64,000 bases of DNA, taken from NCBI GenBank assembly GCA_002914805.1, contig JXTB01000068.1, positions 769,364 to 833,363 of the forward strand. The letters are read 5' to 3'. Both the position numbers and the translations under genes were made by a program. The DNA comes from Parasponia andersonii (lineage: Eukaryota; Streptophyta; Magnoliopsida; Rosales; Cannabaceae). The notes under the pieces were generated by a model. It searched no databases. It worked only from the letters and a program-made list of their open reading frames with translations, and was not told where the DNA came from. This document shows, piece after piece, positions 1-17,701 of this stretch (position 1 is the first letter of the stretch; every line of letters starts with the position of its first letter).

Positions 1-1640
1 ACTCCGCTCCAGAGTTTCCCAAATCGCACTATAAATCACCTGAGAAAGGAAAGAAAGGGGATGAGCATTTGTATGCTCAGTAGGAATTTCAATTACCCTT
101 TTTGATATGAATGCAACTTTTCAAACCTACATGGTTAGCACCTTTCCAAAATCCATTTATAAAATAAGTTCGCAAAGTAATCAAAAATCATAAGAAATCA
201 TGTTCATCATTGTACATATCATAAATCAACCAAGTACAAGTATATACATGAGCTCTCATCCTCTCATCACGGTCCTGTAATACCTCTGTAACAGAGATAC
301 CCAGCATCCTGACACTACCCGGAGGTGTGTCAGCAAATCCTGCGCAGGGGCCTAGGTCTCTCACCTAGCACTGCAGCAACTCGCCAGCGATCTAAATACC
401 ATGATACTAAAATGGAACTCAAGTACATGATCCTATGGTAGGTACAATATGTCATAGAGTGTGTAATACCCATGCATCAAGTATTTTAAGAAATCATGCT
501 TTAATACTCATTTGGTATTATTCTAGGATTTACAGAAAATCGGGCAGCATAACGGCTGTATTTTCCCAAAACCAAAATTTCAAACCTGTATAAAAACCAT
601 ACAATCCAATCTCAGAACAATCCAATATATCTCAACAGTTCACAAATTTATCAAATATCCAATCAAACCATTGAATTCTATGAAAATTAACATTTTCAAG
701 AAATAAGTCATAATGCACATTCTAAATCAAAATAAGTATAAAACTTGGTAATTGAATCCCTACCTCACTAGAATAATGATATCACGCCAATGGATCCTTA
801 AGGCGCTGTTGAATGATTGCTCGGAGGATCGGGAACCAATTCTAGGCTCTCAATCGCTCACTTGTGAAAATTTAACTCCTCAACAGAGTTTCGAATCAAA
901 AACAAACCTTTTTACCGAACTCCTAGCATCCAAAATAGCTAAATTAGACATATGATTTGATCAGTTCAGGTCTGGGCCGACACCGGACCGGTGTCACGCA
1001 AAACGAGATAAAATCTAAGCCGTTAGATATAGTTTTTCATGCCGATCACCAAATATAGTCAATATATATATCAAACTTCACCATTTTCCGAGTACATTCC
1101 AAAAATGACAACAAAAACGAAATTTAATGGTCGGATCAAAAGTCGAACCCGAGCTCAAAATTATGTAAAAATAGCAATTTTAAATCCGGGTAAAATGGGA
1201 TCGTGATATATATACCTAGAGAAAGCCCACGACAACAGGATTCGATCGCTGCTGGTTTCGCGGTTTTTTGCCGCCGGAATTTGCACCGGCGAGCTTCGGA
1301 AGCACGGCGGAGCTTCGCTCCCTCCCGCCGCGTGGTCCGGCATCTCAGAGCTCCGGCTGGGTAGCGCACTCGTCTCGTGCGGCGGCGGGCACCCCGAAGA
1401 GAGAGTGAACGGCGGAAGAGAGAGAGAGAATCGACGGAGGGAGAGCGGGCGAGAATGAGAGAGAAACTGAGAGAGTGAGAGCAGAGAGAGACGAAGGATG
1501 AGGGGGAGAGAGAGAAGAAAATCTGATTTTTTTTTTTTGGTCAAAAGACCCTTTTGCCCACTTAAAAAACAAGATTTTACAAAAGCATTCTTATTCTTTT
1601 TCTTCAAATTTATACGGGCTTCACATATTCACGCTTTTTC
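1..1640 (-). mobile_element. Probable Ty3/gypsy LTR-type repeat, truncated by window edge
   Basis: No convincing coding frame is present. Read on the minus strand, a CT-rich leader (about 1540-1380) leads into a GC-rich block (about 1380-1240), a putative donor-like GTATAT, and a long AT-rich tail ending in a C/T-rich block near 40-60. This layout resembles LTRs of plant Ty3/gypsy elements of the Del/Tekay type as I remember them. The short frames on either strand in 1136-1607 are low-complexity Ser/Leu or Arg-rich translations of the CT-rich block and are unlikely to be genes. I did not find both TG/CA ends, so boundaries are approximate. It could instead be the 5' leader of an unrelated minus-strand transcript. 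Confidence 0.4.
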
Positions 1641-3057
1641 CAAATTTTGGTTAACATCTAAATGAAAATCACTACCTATATGTGATTCCCATAAAAGATT
1701 TCATTTAAAAAAAGTCATGAATATAGAATTTTTCACAAAAGAAAATTAATTGGGTGTGAGAAGTAAAAAATAGATGAGAATCAGTTGATAGGGTATTCAA
1801 AGATTATTTTAAGATTTGTGAGAGGTGTAACCCTGTAAATTAATACTGATAATTGAATATTTCAGATTTTAATAGTGTTAATTTAGTTTAGGGTTGCAAA
1901 AAAAATTCTTGTGCCATATTTTATCTCAAACCAAAAATATAATAAAAAATACGAACCATCTTTTAGCTGGCGTGTTTGGTCGGACGCCTCTTCTTATTGA
2001 ATTTTCATTGGTCGTCTCCGTATCTAACTACTCTATTTACACGTCGCCGCGTCGATGGTTCAAAGTTTTCAAACTCGATCGATCATGAAATAGTCCCAAT
2101 TGGGGGGCACTTGTTGGTATAAACCACCGCCATCATTATTCATTACTTCATAGGCTTCGTCTATATTCGATCCTCCAAAGCAAACCATATACACACCTAT
2201 AAGATGATATAGTCGTAGTCATATTCATAATATCTAACTCTTCAAAAAATACAACGGAAAAAGCTTTTCTTAAGTCGTAGAGTTAAAAATGGATCTTTTA
2301 TTGTTTCAGAAAAAAAAAAAAAGGATCTTTTATGGCCATAAAAGCAAAGACCTAATTAAATAGCATTTCAATTCATACCATATCGTTACCTAATCCATTA
2401 GATGGATGGCCTTGATTAATATGCGTAACATTATTAAAGTGGTATACCAATTTTGACAAATAAGCATAGTTAGTTTAGTTGCGCTATTAGTTGAAATCAA
2501 TGGATTGGCCTCTAAGAATAGGCCAGCCAGGCAGAGGGAGAAAATTAAAAAGATGTGAGTGGTAAATATTTCTGAACGGTCAAACTTTCATCAAATTTGT
2601 ATATAATTTGGCTTCGATACTATCCTCCTTAATCTCAATATCACATACAACATAAATCTCTTGTGAATACAATTAAATCATTCCTTTGAAGTGAAAAAAG
2701 TCTCTCTTAATATGAAAGACTTCCACTAAAAAAAGTACGACGCGGAGAATTAAGTATCACCAACTACAAACAGAAAAGGTGTTTTTTGGAGTAGTTGAAT
2801 ATGAAGACAAATACTAGCTAGCTTAGTTTTGAGAACTAGACAGTCTCATTTATAAAGCAAGAACTTTGTTCAAATTTATGGAAACCGTCATCTTAGTTAC
2901 GTTTTATTTTATTGTGATTGTACACCCCATAGGTTTTTCCTTATATATTTGGAAATGAACGAGCTCCATAAATTTTTATGACGTCATGATTCAGTATAAG
3001 AAATAAAATGAGCAGAGGGCTAAAAGTTAATCAAAATATGATCAATTACAAGATCAA
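1641..3057. other. Intergenic, no gene seen
   Basis: AT-rich DNA without a supported coding frame. The 64-codon plus-strand frame at 1894-2088 has no recognisable domain and no splice context. A short poly-A tract lies near 2310-2323. I see nothing else to annotate. Confidence 0.6.
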
Positions 3058-3362
3058 TTGAAGATCTCTGTTATAGAGAGTGATTCCACCAGAGTTGTAC
3101 AAGCTATTTCCTCCCGTCACTCTTTGGCATCCTATTGCAATATTATTTCAGACATTTCATAGCTTTTTTCTCGTATTAATTGTGGTTCGTATCTCTTTAT
3201 TTGTCGTTCAAAGAATAAAGTAGCCTACGTATTAACTAAATCAGCCATGAATTCTTTTAGAGACATGTTCTGAATTGATTCTAGTCATGTTTTGATTTCA
3301 AGTTATATACTTTCTGATTTGAGCCTTGATAAAAAAACGTGTCTTTTATTAAAAAAAAAAAA
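3058..3362 (+). mobile_element. LINE 3' end: decayed RNase H domain followed by poly(A)
   Basis: From 3058 one frame reads an RNase H (RVT_3-like) segment: an ESDS-type motif, then VVQAIS, and near the end NKVAYVL-KSA, which matches the usual NxxAHxLAK pattern at the C-terminal end of plant LINE-encoded RNase H. The frame is interrupted by a stop at about 3162 and ends at 3271-3273. A run of 12 A follows at 3351-3362. The order of RNase H, short 3' UTR and poly(A) is what a 5'-truncated LINE leaves behind. A captured fragment of an ordinary RNase H-domain gene is the alternative. Confidence 0.5.
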
Positions 3363-5600
3363 TACTTCCCTCTACCAAGGGTATAAATAAAGTTTGAAAA
3401 AGAGACTTATGAGCTTCGTCATATGGAAATGGAATCCAAAGAGGAAAATATATGTATTCTAGAGAAAAATGTAGGAAGTCTTCGAGATCGGTCCACGTCA
3501 ATTTCTTCTAGCTGCTTTTTGGAAATGGGAGGTCACAATCAATTGGTCCAAGTAAACTTTAGTAGGTTCAAAATTCAAATGGATTAACCTTCACCAGTCT
3601 TCACCGTTTCACCAACTCAGTCCAGTCTTACCTTTCACACACATAAGTATAGATATATCTGTATGTATATGTATACACATGCCACACATATGCACACATG
3701 TAATCGTATCTAGACACGTACGACATAATTAGAAAAAATTTGCACCACTTTCCACTTCTTATATGTGTGATAATTTCTGTTCGATTCTAATTATATCGTA
3801 TTGATGAAGAAAATTATATAAATCACTCGAGAGTTCTTGGTTTTTTTTTTTTTTGGCTAAAACAATTATTATATTTCAAGAAATAAAATTTGGGTTTTGT
3901 TTTCAAATTTTGCCTCGTTTAATTTAATTGGTCAAAATGAGTAAGCAGAAATGCAAATTTATTATTTCAACTAAATAAATATAAACATAAGGAATTGTGA
4001 CGAAACGGGATAAATTTTAACCATTTCTGTCATGTTTTGACTACTTAAACAAGCATATCGCATTAGTTTGGTCAGTTTTTTTTAATATTTATATTTGTTT
4101 TGGATGAATTTTTTGTTTATCATGGCTAAAATCTGTATTTTTCTCTTATTAATTTTGATAAGTTGAGTTGACAAAGAGGAAATTTAAAGTAAAATCTGAA
4201 TTTAAAGTTCTGAATTGTAAAGAAATTTAAAACAAAAGGTTTGAATCGTGACTTTTGGAAATTCAAGATTTTAAGGGGGGAAAAAAAGAAATCCATATGT
4301 GGTTTATGTAATTTTCCTATGGTGTAGTGTTAAATAAAATTTATATGGCCCAATGTCTAGCTTAGTTATTAATCGCATCTTATTTAGGGAAAATAAAACA
4401 TATGGAAGTTTGTAGAAAATATAAAATTCAAAAGAAGAGTTTGTTACTTTTAAATGAACAGATAAAGGTTGGTATTTGGTAATCATTCTGTTTGAATATC
4501 ATATGCGACTTTCAAGCAAACAAGAAAAGAAAGGATAGAAAACAATGTATAAAGGAGGAGTGGTAGCAACAATCACTTTAAAGGTGCCAAATGGCTTTTT
4601 TTTTTTTTTAAGGAAAAATACCTTTATTACAAATAATAAGATAGTATAATACTCAAAAAAAGTTTTTTTTATTTATTATAAAGTAGACTAACCATAAAAA
4701 ACTAATTAAGGCTTTCGAAGGAAATTTGTATACTGTGATTTGGTGAAATCGATGCAAGAGAATAGGATTTATGCAGTTGTTGTGCACTCTAAAAGAGCTT
4801 TAAGTATCAACTGTTGGTTCGTTGTGATCTTCTACTCAATGTTGTTGGTGTCTCTTACTTTACATCAAAAAATCATCGGAGGACAAATGCTATAATACAT
4901 ACTATCTAGATCTGTAAATATATTAAAAAGATCCACATCAGGAGATTTATTACAAATTACCATAGATCTAAATCTAAGTATACTAAAATAACAACAATAA
5001 ATAATAAACTACATACTACCATAGAAAAAACTAAAAACTACACAAACCACCGTAGATCAAATCTAAGTGTATTAGTTATAGAAGATTACCTTCCTAAATA
5101 TGAGGATTATTTAACAATAAAACTAAAAATAAAAAAACTGAGAAAATCCATAATGAAGAGAGAGAATAAACCTCTCATCAATACAGGAGGCACCTGTTAG
5201 CGAAAGAAGTGAGGAGTTGCGGGAGAAGAAATGGTCACTAACAGAAGAAAGCCGCAAACTCAATTTTAGAAAGAAGGGAGAGCTTCTCTCTCTAAAACTG
5301 ATGCATTGATTACTTATTATTCCGATAATGGCATTTTTGATCTATATTAATATGGTTGATTTTCTCATTATTTATAACATTGTTACTCACTTTATTCATA
5401 TGTCAATCAATAAACTTGGTCTTCGAGAAAAAGGTTGACAAAATAAATTTTGTTAGCATTCCTCTACTAAAAGAACATCATGATATTCTCTTTCCTTAAT
5501 TCTCCCTTTATCTAATGAATTCTTGATGTTCTTTAACTAAATGTGAACAAAATTTGTTTTCTAAATGTATAAGTAAACATATATGTGAAAGGAAAATAAC

Positions 5601-5654
5601 TCCCTTATTCTGACTCCCATTTAGTAATGTTCCCTTATTCTGACTCCCATTTAG
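5601..5654. repeat. Short direct duplication, 24-base unit
   Basis: The same 24 bases, beginning TCCCTTATTC and ending CATTTAG, occur at 5601-5624 and 5631-5654 with six bases between them. It may be a slippage product or the end of a small decayed element. Confidence 0.7.
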
Positions 5655-6993
5655 GAAAACATTACTTTAGAATATCCTATTAAGTCTAGGAAATACTAAA
5701 TTTATTGCATCATTGTATCATACAGAGGAATTTATATCTATAAGATTTACTAAGCCTCCTTTGACAAAAGAAAAGGACTCACCTATAAATGTTTTTATAA
5801 TCTTTATCATCGTGTCATACATATGAATTTATTTACATATTTTATTTCTTAATAAATCCTAAAATACATTATTCTTAAATACAATCTAAATTACTTTTGC
5901 TACTATTATCACCTATAGCATAATCATCATTGGTCTCGATCTTATTCTTGGTGGCGCCTTTGCTCAACTAAGATTGAAAGTCTTCAACCATGGTTAAATT
6001 TGTACTGCCGCAACTAACTGGCTATTCTGATCGATTTTTTATTAGTAGTCAAAAAATTTTGATCTTAGTTGAAAATCTTTGACTATGGTAGAGTTATCAT
6101 TCGACCATAGTAAAAAAAAAAATCTAGATCCCAGTCAAATATAGTTGACTCTCTTCTTGATATTGCTTTCTCACTGTTGATTTCTTCTTCTAATTGGTCG
6201 AAATTTTTTGATTGAGATCGGACTAGTAATAATTTTAGAATTCTAAAATTTTTTATTAAATGAAATCTCTAATTTTGTAAACATGTCATTTGTTAGCATT
6301 TATGTATGTCTTTATTTTATTTTAGAGATAACCTTATCATATAATATGTTATTTTTAGCATTTCTATATGTCTTTATTTTAATTTTGCTCATTAAGTGTC
6401 GCTTAAAAAGCTTTAATCAGTTTCGCCTCTGTAACTATTTCTACCCATTGCAACGTAATAAACTCTAGTAAAATAAGTGACTAAAAAAACAACTGTATAG
6501 TTAGGTGTATTCTTCTTCTTCTTTTTATTTATTTATTTTTTTACCAAAAAGGAAATATATATGTATATATGTTAACTTAGGTTTTTTTTTTTTAATAGCT
6601 AGGAGTGTTGTTCCTTTTTTTTTTTTTTTCCAAGACATAATAAGGTGTAATCTTTAAGGTTGCATGATAACTACTTTTAATCGTCACCATCTATCGTAGT
6701 CCTCAATTCTCTCTCCCTCTTACCTAAACCCAACACCCCCCCCCCCCCCCCCCAAAAAAAAAAAAAACACTTCAATCTAATCAAAAACATATGAGGCGTG
6801 ATCAATTTATATATGGAACCAAGTTGTTAATTACCTATTAATATCACGTCCAACTATTAGTAATTAATGAATTATAAACCGAAATTTTGCTTAAATCATG
6901 AAAGGAAAATAATAACGCTGTCACTTTCCACGTTTCCACTTCCGTCTTATGTCTCTCTCTATGACTCTTGCTTTATCCGTCTAAAAACGCGGA

Positions 6994-6995
<2 letters not shown>

Positions 6996-7031
<36 letters not shown>
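6996..7031. repeat. (TA)n microsatellite
   Basis: About 36 bases of uninterrupted alternating A/T, roughly 500 bases upstream of the malic enzyme start codon. Confidence 0.9.
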
Positions 7032-7035
<4 letters not shown>

Positions 7036-7320
7036 AATTTATATGTTCATTCCTTTTACGTTCCTCCAATATGTTCTTGCTGAAACCTCAACACTTTCTG
7101 GTACGCACGTCTACATCTGATTATTATTCAATTTTCAAATATTATTATTATTTCTTTCAAAAATGTCACTTTTGATTCGTTGAACGAGACTGTGCACGTA
7201 GGCATTCCACGATGTCGTCTTTGACACTGAAACGTAGACCGAGTTTTTAAAATTTTCAACCTTTTTTCATGGCTAAACCCAAGGTCTATATCCATAATAA
7301 TAGAGCCTAGTTTGCTCGCC

Positions 7321-7327
7321 TATAAAA
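7321..7327 (+). promoter_or_regulatory. Probable TATA box of the malic enzyme gene
   Basis: TATAAAA stands 178 bases upstream of the ATG at 7499. This implies transcription starting near 7350 and a 5' UTR of about 150 bases rich in T and G. The assignment rests on position and consensus only. Confidence 0.55.
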
Positions 7328-7498
7328 CAGAGGCCTCTGTTTCTGGTTTCTTCACAGAACTGGCTTTTGGATTTTAGCTTTGGTTTGGCCCATTTTCCAT
7401 TGTTTCCATTGTTTTTGGTTTCTGAGTTTTTGTGGGGCTGCGTCTGTTTGCAGAAGAGAGCAATATTGGTGCTTAGGGAAAGGAAGGTTTTTGCATTA

Positions 7499-12853
<5,355 letters not shown>

Positions 12854-13020
12854 ATTTGCTGGACATTGTTTTCCCCTTAAAACAGCTACTGCTTTCACTT
12901 TAGTTCTCTGCTGAGTTTTGTAGTTCAATTTATTCCTGTTAATGCCATCCAAACTAGCTTTTCTTTTTTATTTTTTCCCCACGGTATTGTATTAATTTTT
13001 GACTGATTCCATATGATATG

Positions 13021-13026
13021 AATAAA
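13021..13026 (+). terminator. Poly(A) signal of the malic enzyme gene
   Basis: AATAAA lies 168 bases after the stop codon, a normal distance for a plant 3' UTR. It is only about 280 bases from the stop codon of the convergent cereblon-like gene. Confidence 0.5.
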
Positions 13027-13309
13027 AATGAGTGAAATTCAATGTCTCTATCAGAAAACCTGCATAATATTTTACTTTCTTTTAGTCTCCCTCTCAGAAC
13101 TAGCGTAAACGAAATATAAATTTAATGGTGTAAACAAGTGATTGAGCTACTTTTGCCATATGATTATTGTTCAAAACTGCTGGCATATTATACATGGGTT
13201 CAATTCGAATCTAGAATGCTAAACAAGGGTAGTCACAGAAGCAGCTAAATTCAAATAAAACTCACTACAGAGATTTAGATACTTGTGGAAGGAAACTAAG
13301 AGTCAGGTG

Positions 13310-16300
13310 TTAACGAGTGTTCTCAGATACTTGTGAACTCCGAATTCCCCAAAACAACCTAGGCTTCAAATTCTTGTTTGTAGCTGAAAAGAGCCACCCC
13401 ATCTGGGTTTCACAGGAAGCACAGTTTGTTATTGTCCATGCATACCTGCAAAAAAAAAAAAATAATAATAATTAAGTCACCAAAAAAAAAACCAAATCAG
13501 CAACTCATGAAATTTCAATCTAAAGCCACGCCAGAAAAAATCGAAAATTACTTTCTAGCAATGTCATAGAGTTAGCAGCATGCAACGTTAAATTTTGGAA
13601 AGTTACTCCACAAAAGTTTTAACCAACTACTTCATAGTAAAAATTCAATGGGTTTTCCAAAAGGAAACTTGCTTAGAAACGATATTCTAAAGTAAAGAAA
13701 AACACAAGTCAGAAATTTTTCCACATAGTAACTTGCACAGAACAATTCAAGGTAAAAATCCGTACCCAGGAAACCAGCTGTATTCTCTCACTGCTGGCCC
13801 TATAAGTGCTAAGCCGAATGCTCTGTAGAGAGTCATGACCTCATGCACAAAACCATGTGGGTTCACATAAGCACCAAGAGGTCCATCACTTGACATCACC
13901 AGCATATCACTTCGCCTTGCAATTACAGCCTGCATTACAGACACTAGACATTCATAGCTGGGCAAGTACAAGTGTTTCACACATATTATGCACCATTCAC
14001 ACACAAATGGTCAGAATTTTGGGGTGAGATCATGTATTACCTGACAGTTTCTGCATCTAATGAGATCAACACTCTCAAGGAGCTCAATTTCCCGGCGCAA
14101 CCTATATGAGATGCCATCGATCTCCAAAAGCTCCTGCCTTGTCGATTCAGACACAGGAATTTTACTTGCAATGTAAAACGACAAAAGATCAGGCTTCTTC
14201 ACGAGGCCTTCCATACTAGGTGCTCCAACTATCTGTTTCCACATATCTGCATATAAATATAGAGCAGATAACATCAATCAGAGATGAAAATAAGAAACAA
14301 ATAGCCACCCGCAACCCCACCACACAAAAAACAAAAAAAAAAAAAGAAAATAGAGGACCAAGAAACACGAAAATAACAAGAAAGGTGATGGTCAATTAAA
14401 TTAATTTTGAACAAACAACCTCTTATTTTTCAATTTGAATCCATGACAGCACAGAAAGATGATTCCCAAGACGCTTAAGCTACCGAGGACAATTGAGTTT
14501 CCATTATTTCATTATGTCTTTCTCCAAAACCCCCTTCAAACAATCTAAAATAACGGGCATTGATCCACCGGAAGTCAAGGAAATTTTAGGATCTGATGTC
14601 CAAATTCCAACTAATTGACATCCTCTTCAAATTGAAAAATTCAATTCATAAAAATCTACGTAGAATAAACAACATTTCCATAAAATCAAATGAGATTCAT
14701 AGCTATACATAGTAGAGATAAAGTATATTTGATTTCCACATGATTGCAGAGAACAGCGCAGTTAATGTTAATTAGTTCTGAAAAAATCAAAAACAATGAT
14801 GTAACAAAGGTCACAAAACCTCTAAACTCGGGAGCCTACCAAGGCATGAAGAGAAGCAAACTCAATGTACCTGCGGCCTTTTGAGCAAGACAATAAGAAT
14901 CATACATGCGATAAACCCAAAACGGCCAGAATGTTCTTGGAACTCTCCGCAACTGGTTTATGTTGCTATTTCTTGAACAGCTAATGCGTTGTTTCCCTTG
15001 GACTGAATGCAATCTTGATATGGAACTGTTTCCAAAGCCAGAATCTCCATTCTCAGGTTCTGAATGTAATGACTCATCGGACTCAGATTCATGATGAGCT
15101 CTTTGAAATTGGAATTCTGACTTATCATCATCGCTGCTGGCTGATTCATCTATCGTATCATATCCGGAACAAGAAACAATTGCAGATTGATGAACTTTCC
15201 TTTCTGTCAATGAAAGGGAACTTTCAAAGCTTTCATCTGAATTTTCCTCCGAATCCTTGCCATCCCTAGATCCGCCCGGTTTAGCACAAGAAGCATTTGA
15301 AGGCAGCCGATCTCCAAATGCATCCTGTGGGGTCCTCAATGGTAAGTCTTCCTGGATGATTTGGATTTCACCACAAGGCTAAAAGAAGGGTATTTTAACA
15401 TGACATCAGCCTGCTGTCAAATGAAAGAACAAAAATGAAAGAGAATAAATAGTAATAAAAAATAATTCTAACCACTCCTTCCGCATCAATCCAACGGCGT
15501 CTCAAACGAAATCTCTGTTGCCCACGTGTGACAACATTCAAAGAACCATCCTCTAATCTCCGGTATTGTCGAATCTGTGAAATTGAATCATAGGAAGTTG
15601 ATGAAAGATAAACTAGCACAACCAAATGGCCACAAACTAGAACATAATACGTTCAAAAATTTTAATTTTTCAACTTCCATTATTGACGGTAGTAAAAAGC
15701 ATGAAGATGCATATATTTTTATATTGCACTGTTCCATGCCATGACATCAGTGTATTATCAAACATAACCAATACCCATATCTCTATACAGCAAGATTTAG
15801 CCAACAAGACAGATAGCACGACTTCTGACAGCTCAACATCATCTACGACTGAAACATAACATGACAATTAAGTGAGTTCCTCATCACTAAAAACAGCTCA
15901 ATATCCTCCACAAGTTTTGAAGCTTTTAACATAGAGGGGTTGCAAGCTCATTGACCTATAAATGTCTCTTGAATGAAATCCAGAACTTCACTAAATCTCA
16001 AAAAGTTAAGAACATTCCTCATAAACAATGAAATTGGAGAGAGAAATGCGCAGCAGGACGCAGTAACTGACCTCTGCAGTAGTCCCAACAGTTGAAAAAC
16101 TTGTTCTTCCATTATCACGGTTCCTGTGAGCTCGAACCTGGCCAGATTTTCAAATCTCATTTAAGTTTCAGGGGGGAGAGTATGGAAAAAGCGGAGAACA
16201 GAATTGCATAGACAGAAGAATCGGGTGACCAGCTCTATAAAAGGATTACACCTACCACACCAATTGTAAAAGGTACATCAACTTGGGTCAACGCTCTCTC

Positions 16301-17601
16301 GATAGCAGCTATAAAATTGGCTTCAATAACTCTCAGAGGAAGGGTTGCCTCAGGAAATAGAACAACTCCTGAATACAACAAAGCAAAATTTGAATTGTCC
16401 TTGAAAAAAAAAAAAAAAAAAAAAAAAGAGATAAGAGAAGAAAAAGGGGGTAGGGGTCTTGCGGGAACCAGAGGATGAAACACCTTATTCCTTAGTTGTT
16501 TGATACGATACTTAGTCGCCAAAGTGGTAAAAGTTGGAGCTAGTTTCAATGTGTGCAAGAGTAGACTTAAACGTGCTTGCTCAAAGCTCACATAATACTG
16601 GTGACACATATACTTGACCATTTGCAACAATTCAAAGTAGTATGAGTGTTAATTCATTCTATCATACTTGTGTTCAATGGCTCTTCAAAATCCCTTACCA
16701 TGTGAAGACTTGTAGAAATTGAATACAAAAGTGAATTCTATCAAAGAATGAATCAGCACCTTCGAGATAGAACATCGGGAGGTTCAAGATAGCACCACCC
16801 TCCAAAAAGGCAAGTCTATGGTGTGTGTCTTCAACATCTATTAAATGTAAGTCAAACCGTAAGATCTCACTGAACCCAACAGTCTAGATGAACATAAAAA
16901 TTTAGAAAATACCACTAAACAAGAAATCTTACCGCCAAGATACGTATGCAAAGAAGCCAAACATGTGTTAAAGGTGAATCCACTAGATGTCCCAGCACCA
17001 TCATAACCACGACCACTTCCGTTCATTAACACAGGATGCAGTAACCCAGTATCAGAGATTAAATCATAATTAATGACATAACCACAACAATGCCAAAGCA
17101 TAATCCAATTATAGTAGGCCCAGACAGTTAAATAACACTTGCAAAAACCTTTGAACAATATAATTACATACCAGAGCCTACAATTTGTTTCAACTTTGGC
17201 CTTTAAAGTAAAGTTTACACATATTAGACCGCATATACACACATATGAGCCAAAAACATAGTACAACTATCTCAAATTCATAAACACGAAAACGAGATTC
17301 AGTACTCGGAAATTGTGAAGATTTTTCCAAAACCCTAATTTCCACATCATAACACACAACAGTTCGGAAATTATACTTGACGGTAGGGACATCGATTTCC
17401 TTTAGCCTGTTGTACTAACACTTGTAATTTTGCAAATAAATAAAGAATCAAGGAGGAAGACGATGATTACGTGGCGTGACGATCATCGTCGGATGAGTCG
17501 TGAAGGCTATCGACCTCTTCGACCAGCAACTCCTCGAGATCGAGCTCCAATATCTGCTCGATCTGGTGCCTCTCTCTCTCGCTTATGCTTGCGTCCGCCA
17601 T
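13310..17601 (-). CDS. CRBN: Cereblon-like protein (LON substrate-binding domain plus CULT domain), 10 exons
   Basis: Homologue of the substrate receptor of CUL4-DDB1 ubiquitin ligases (Arabidopsis At2g25740 type). Exons in transcript order: 17601-17471, 17015-16933, 16837-16760, 16368-16256, 16137-16072, 15574-15473, 15378-14871, 14246-14041, 13929-13766, 13445-13310. They total 1587 nt, 528 aa. The LON domain begins about residue 85 (LNLPMFYLEGVVLFP, 89-103) and runs to about 205. A Ser/Asp/Glu-rich linker follows. The CULT domain (about 420-525) has zinc-ligand pairs C425/C428 and C492/C495 and the three tryptophans W481, W487 and W501. The first ATG at 17599-17601 fits the family; no in-frame ATG was seen just upstream. 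The exon 2 acceptor (before 17015) has a poor pyrimidine tract and is the weakest join, although phase agrees. The convergent malic enzyme gene ends 457 bases downstream. Confidence 0.9.
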
Positions 17602-17668
17602 TTCTGCCAATCTCGGCTTCGAGTTTTGGGTTCGATGTAGGGTTTTCACAGGGAAACTGGTGCGAATC

Positions 17669-17686
17669 TCAAACGTTACCCGCCAT
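17669..17686 (-). promoter_or_regulatory. Possible five-codon upstream ORF before the cereblon-like start
   Basis: On the minus strand ATG at 17686-17684 opens a frame MAGNV followed by TGA, about 67 bases before the main start codon. A telo-box-like AAAACCCTA lies between them (minus strand of 17638-17646), common near plant housekeeping starts. Whether the transcript includes this stretch cannot be told from sequence. Confidence 0.3.
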
Positions 17687-17701
17687 GACTATGGCAAAAC
17701 C

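Larger units (their letters stand above)
3363..7320. other. Intergenic and upstream region of the malic enzyme gene
   Basis: AT-rich, no gene supported. It holds an imperfectly spaced direct repeat of 24 bases (5601-5624 and 5631-5654), a homopolymer block of about 18 C followed by 14 A (6736-6767), and a TA microsatellite (6996-7031). The short frames at 4304-4486 and 6283-6468 are low-complexity and were not accepted as genes. Confidence 0.6.

Noticed and set aside
1136..1607. Overlapping minus-strand frames of 75 to 148 codons
   Set aside because: They translate a CT-rich low-complexity block into Ser/Leu or Arg-rich sequence in all frames and show no domain.
13441..13480. A-rich and AAT-rich tract as a retrotransposon tail
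   Set aside because: On the gene strand it is the T-rich pyrimidine tract before the last cereblon-like exon.
16841..17266. 141-codon minus-strand frame in the cereblon-like region
   Set aside because: Only 16933-17015 of it is exon; the rest is intron 1 and 2 sequence without conserved motifs.
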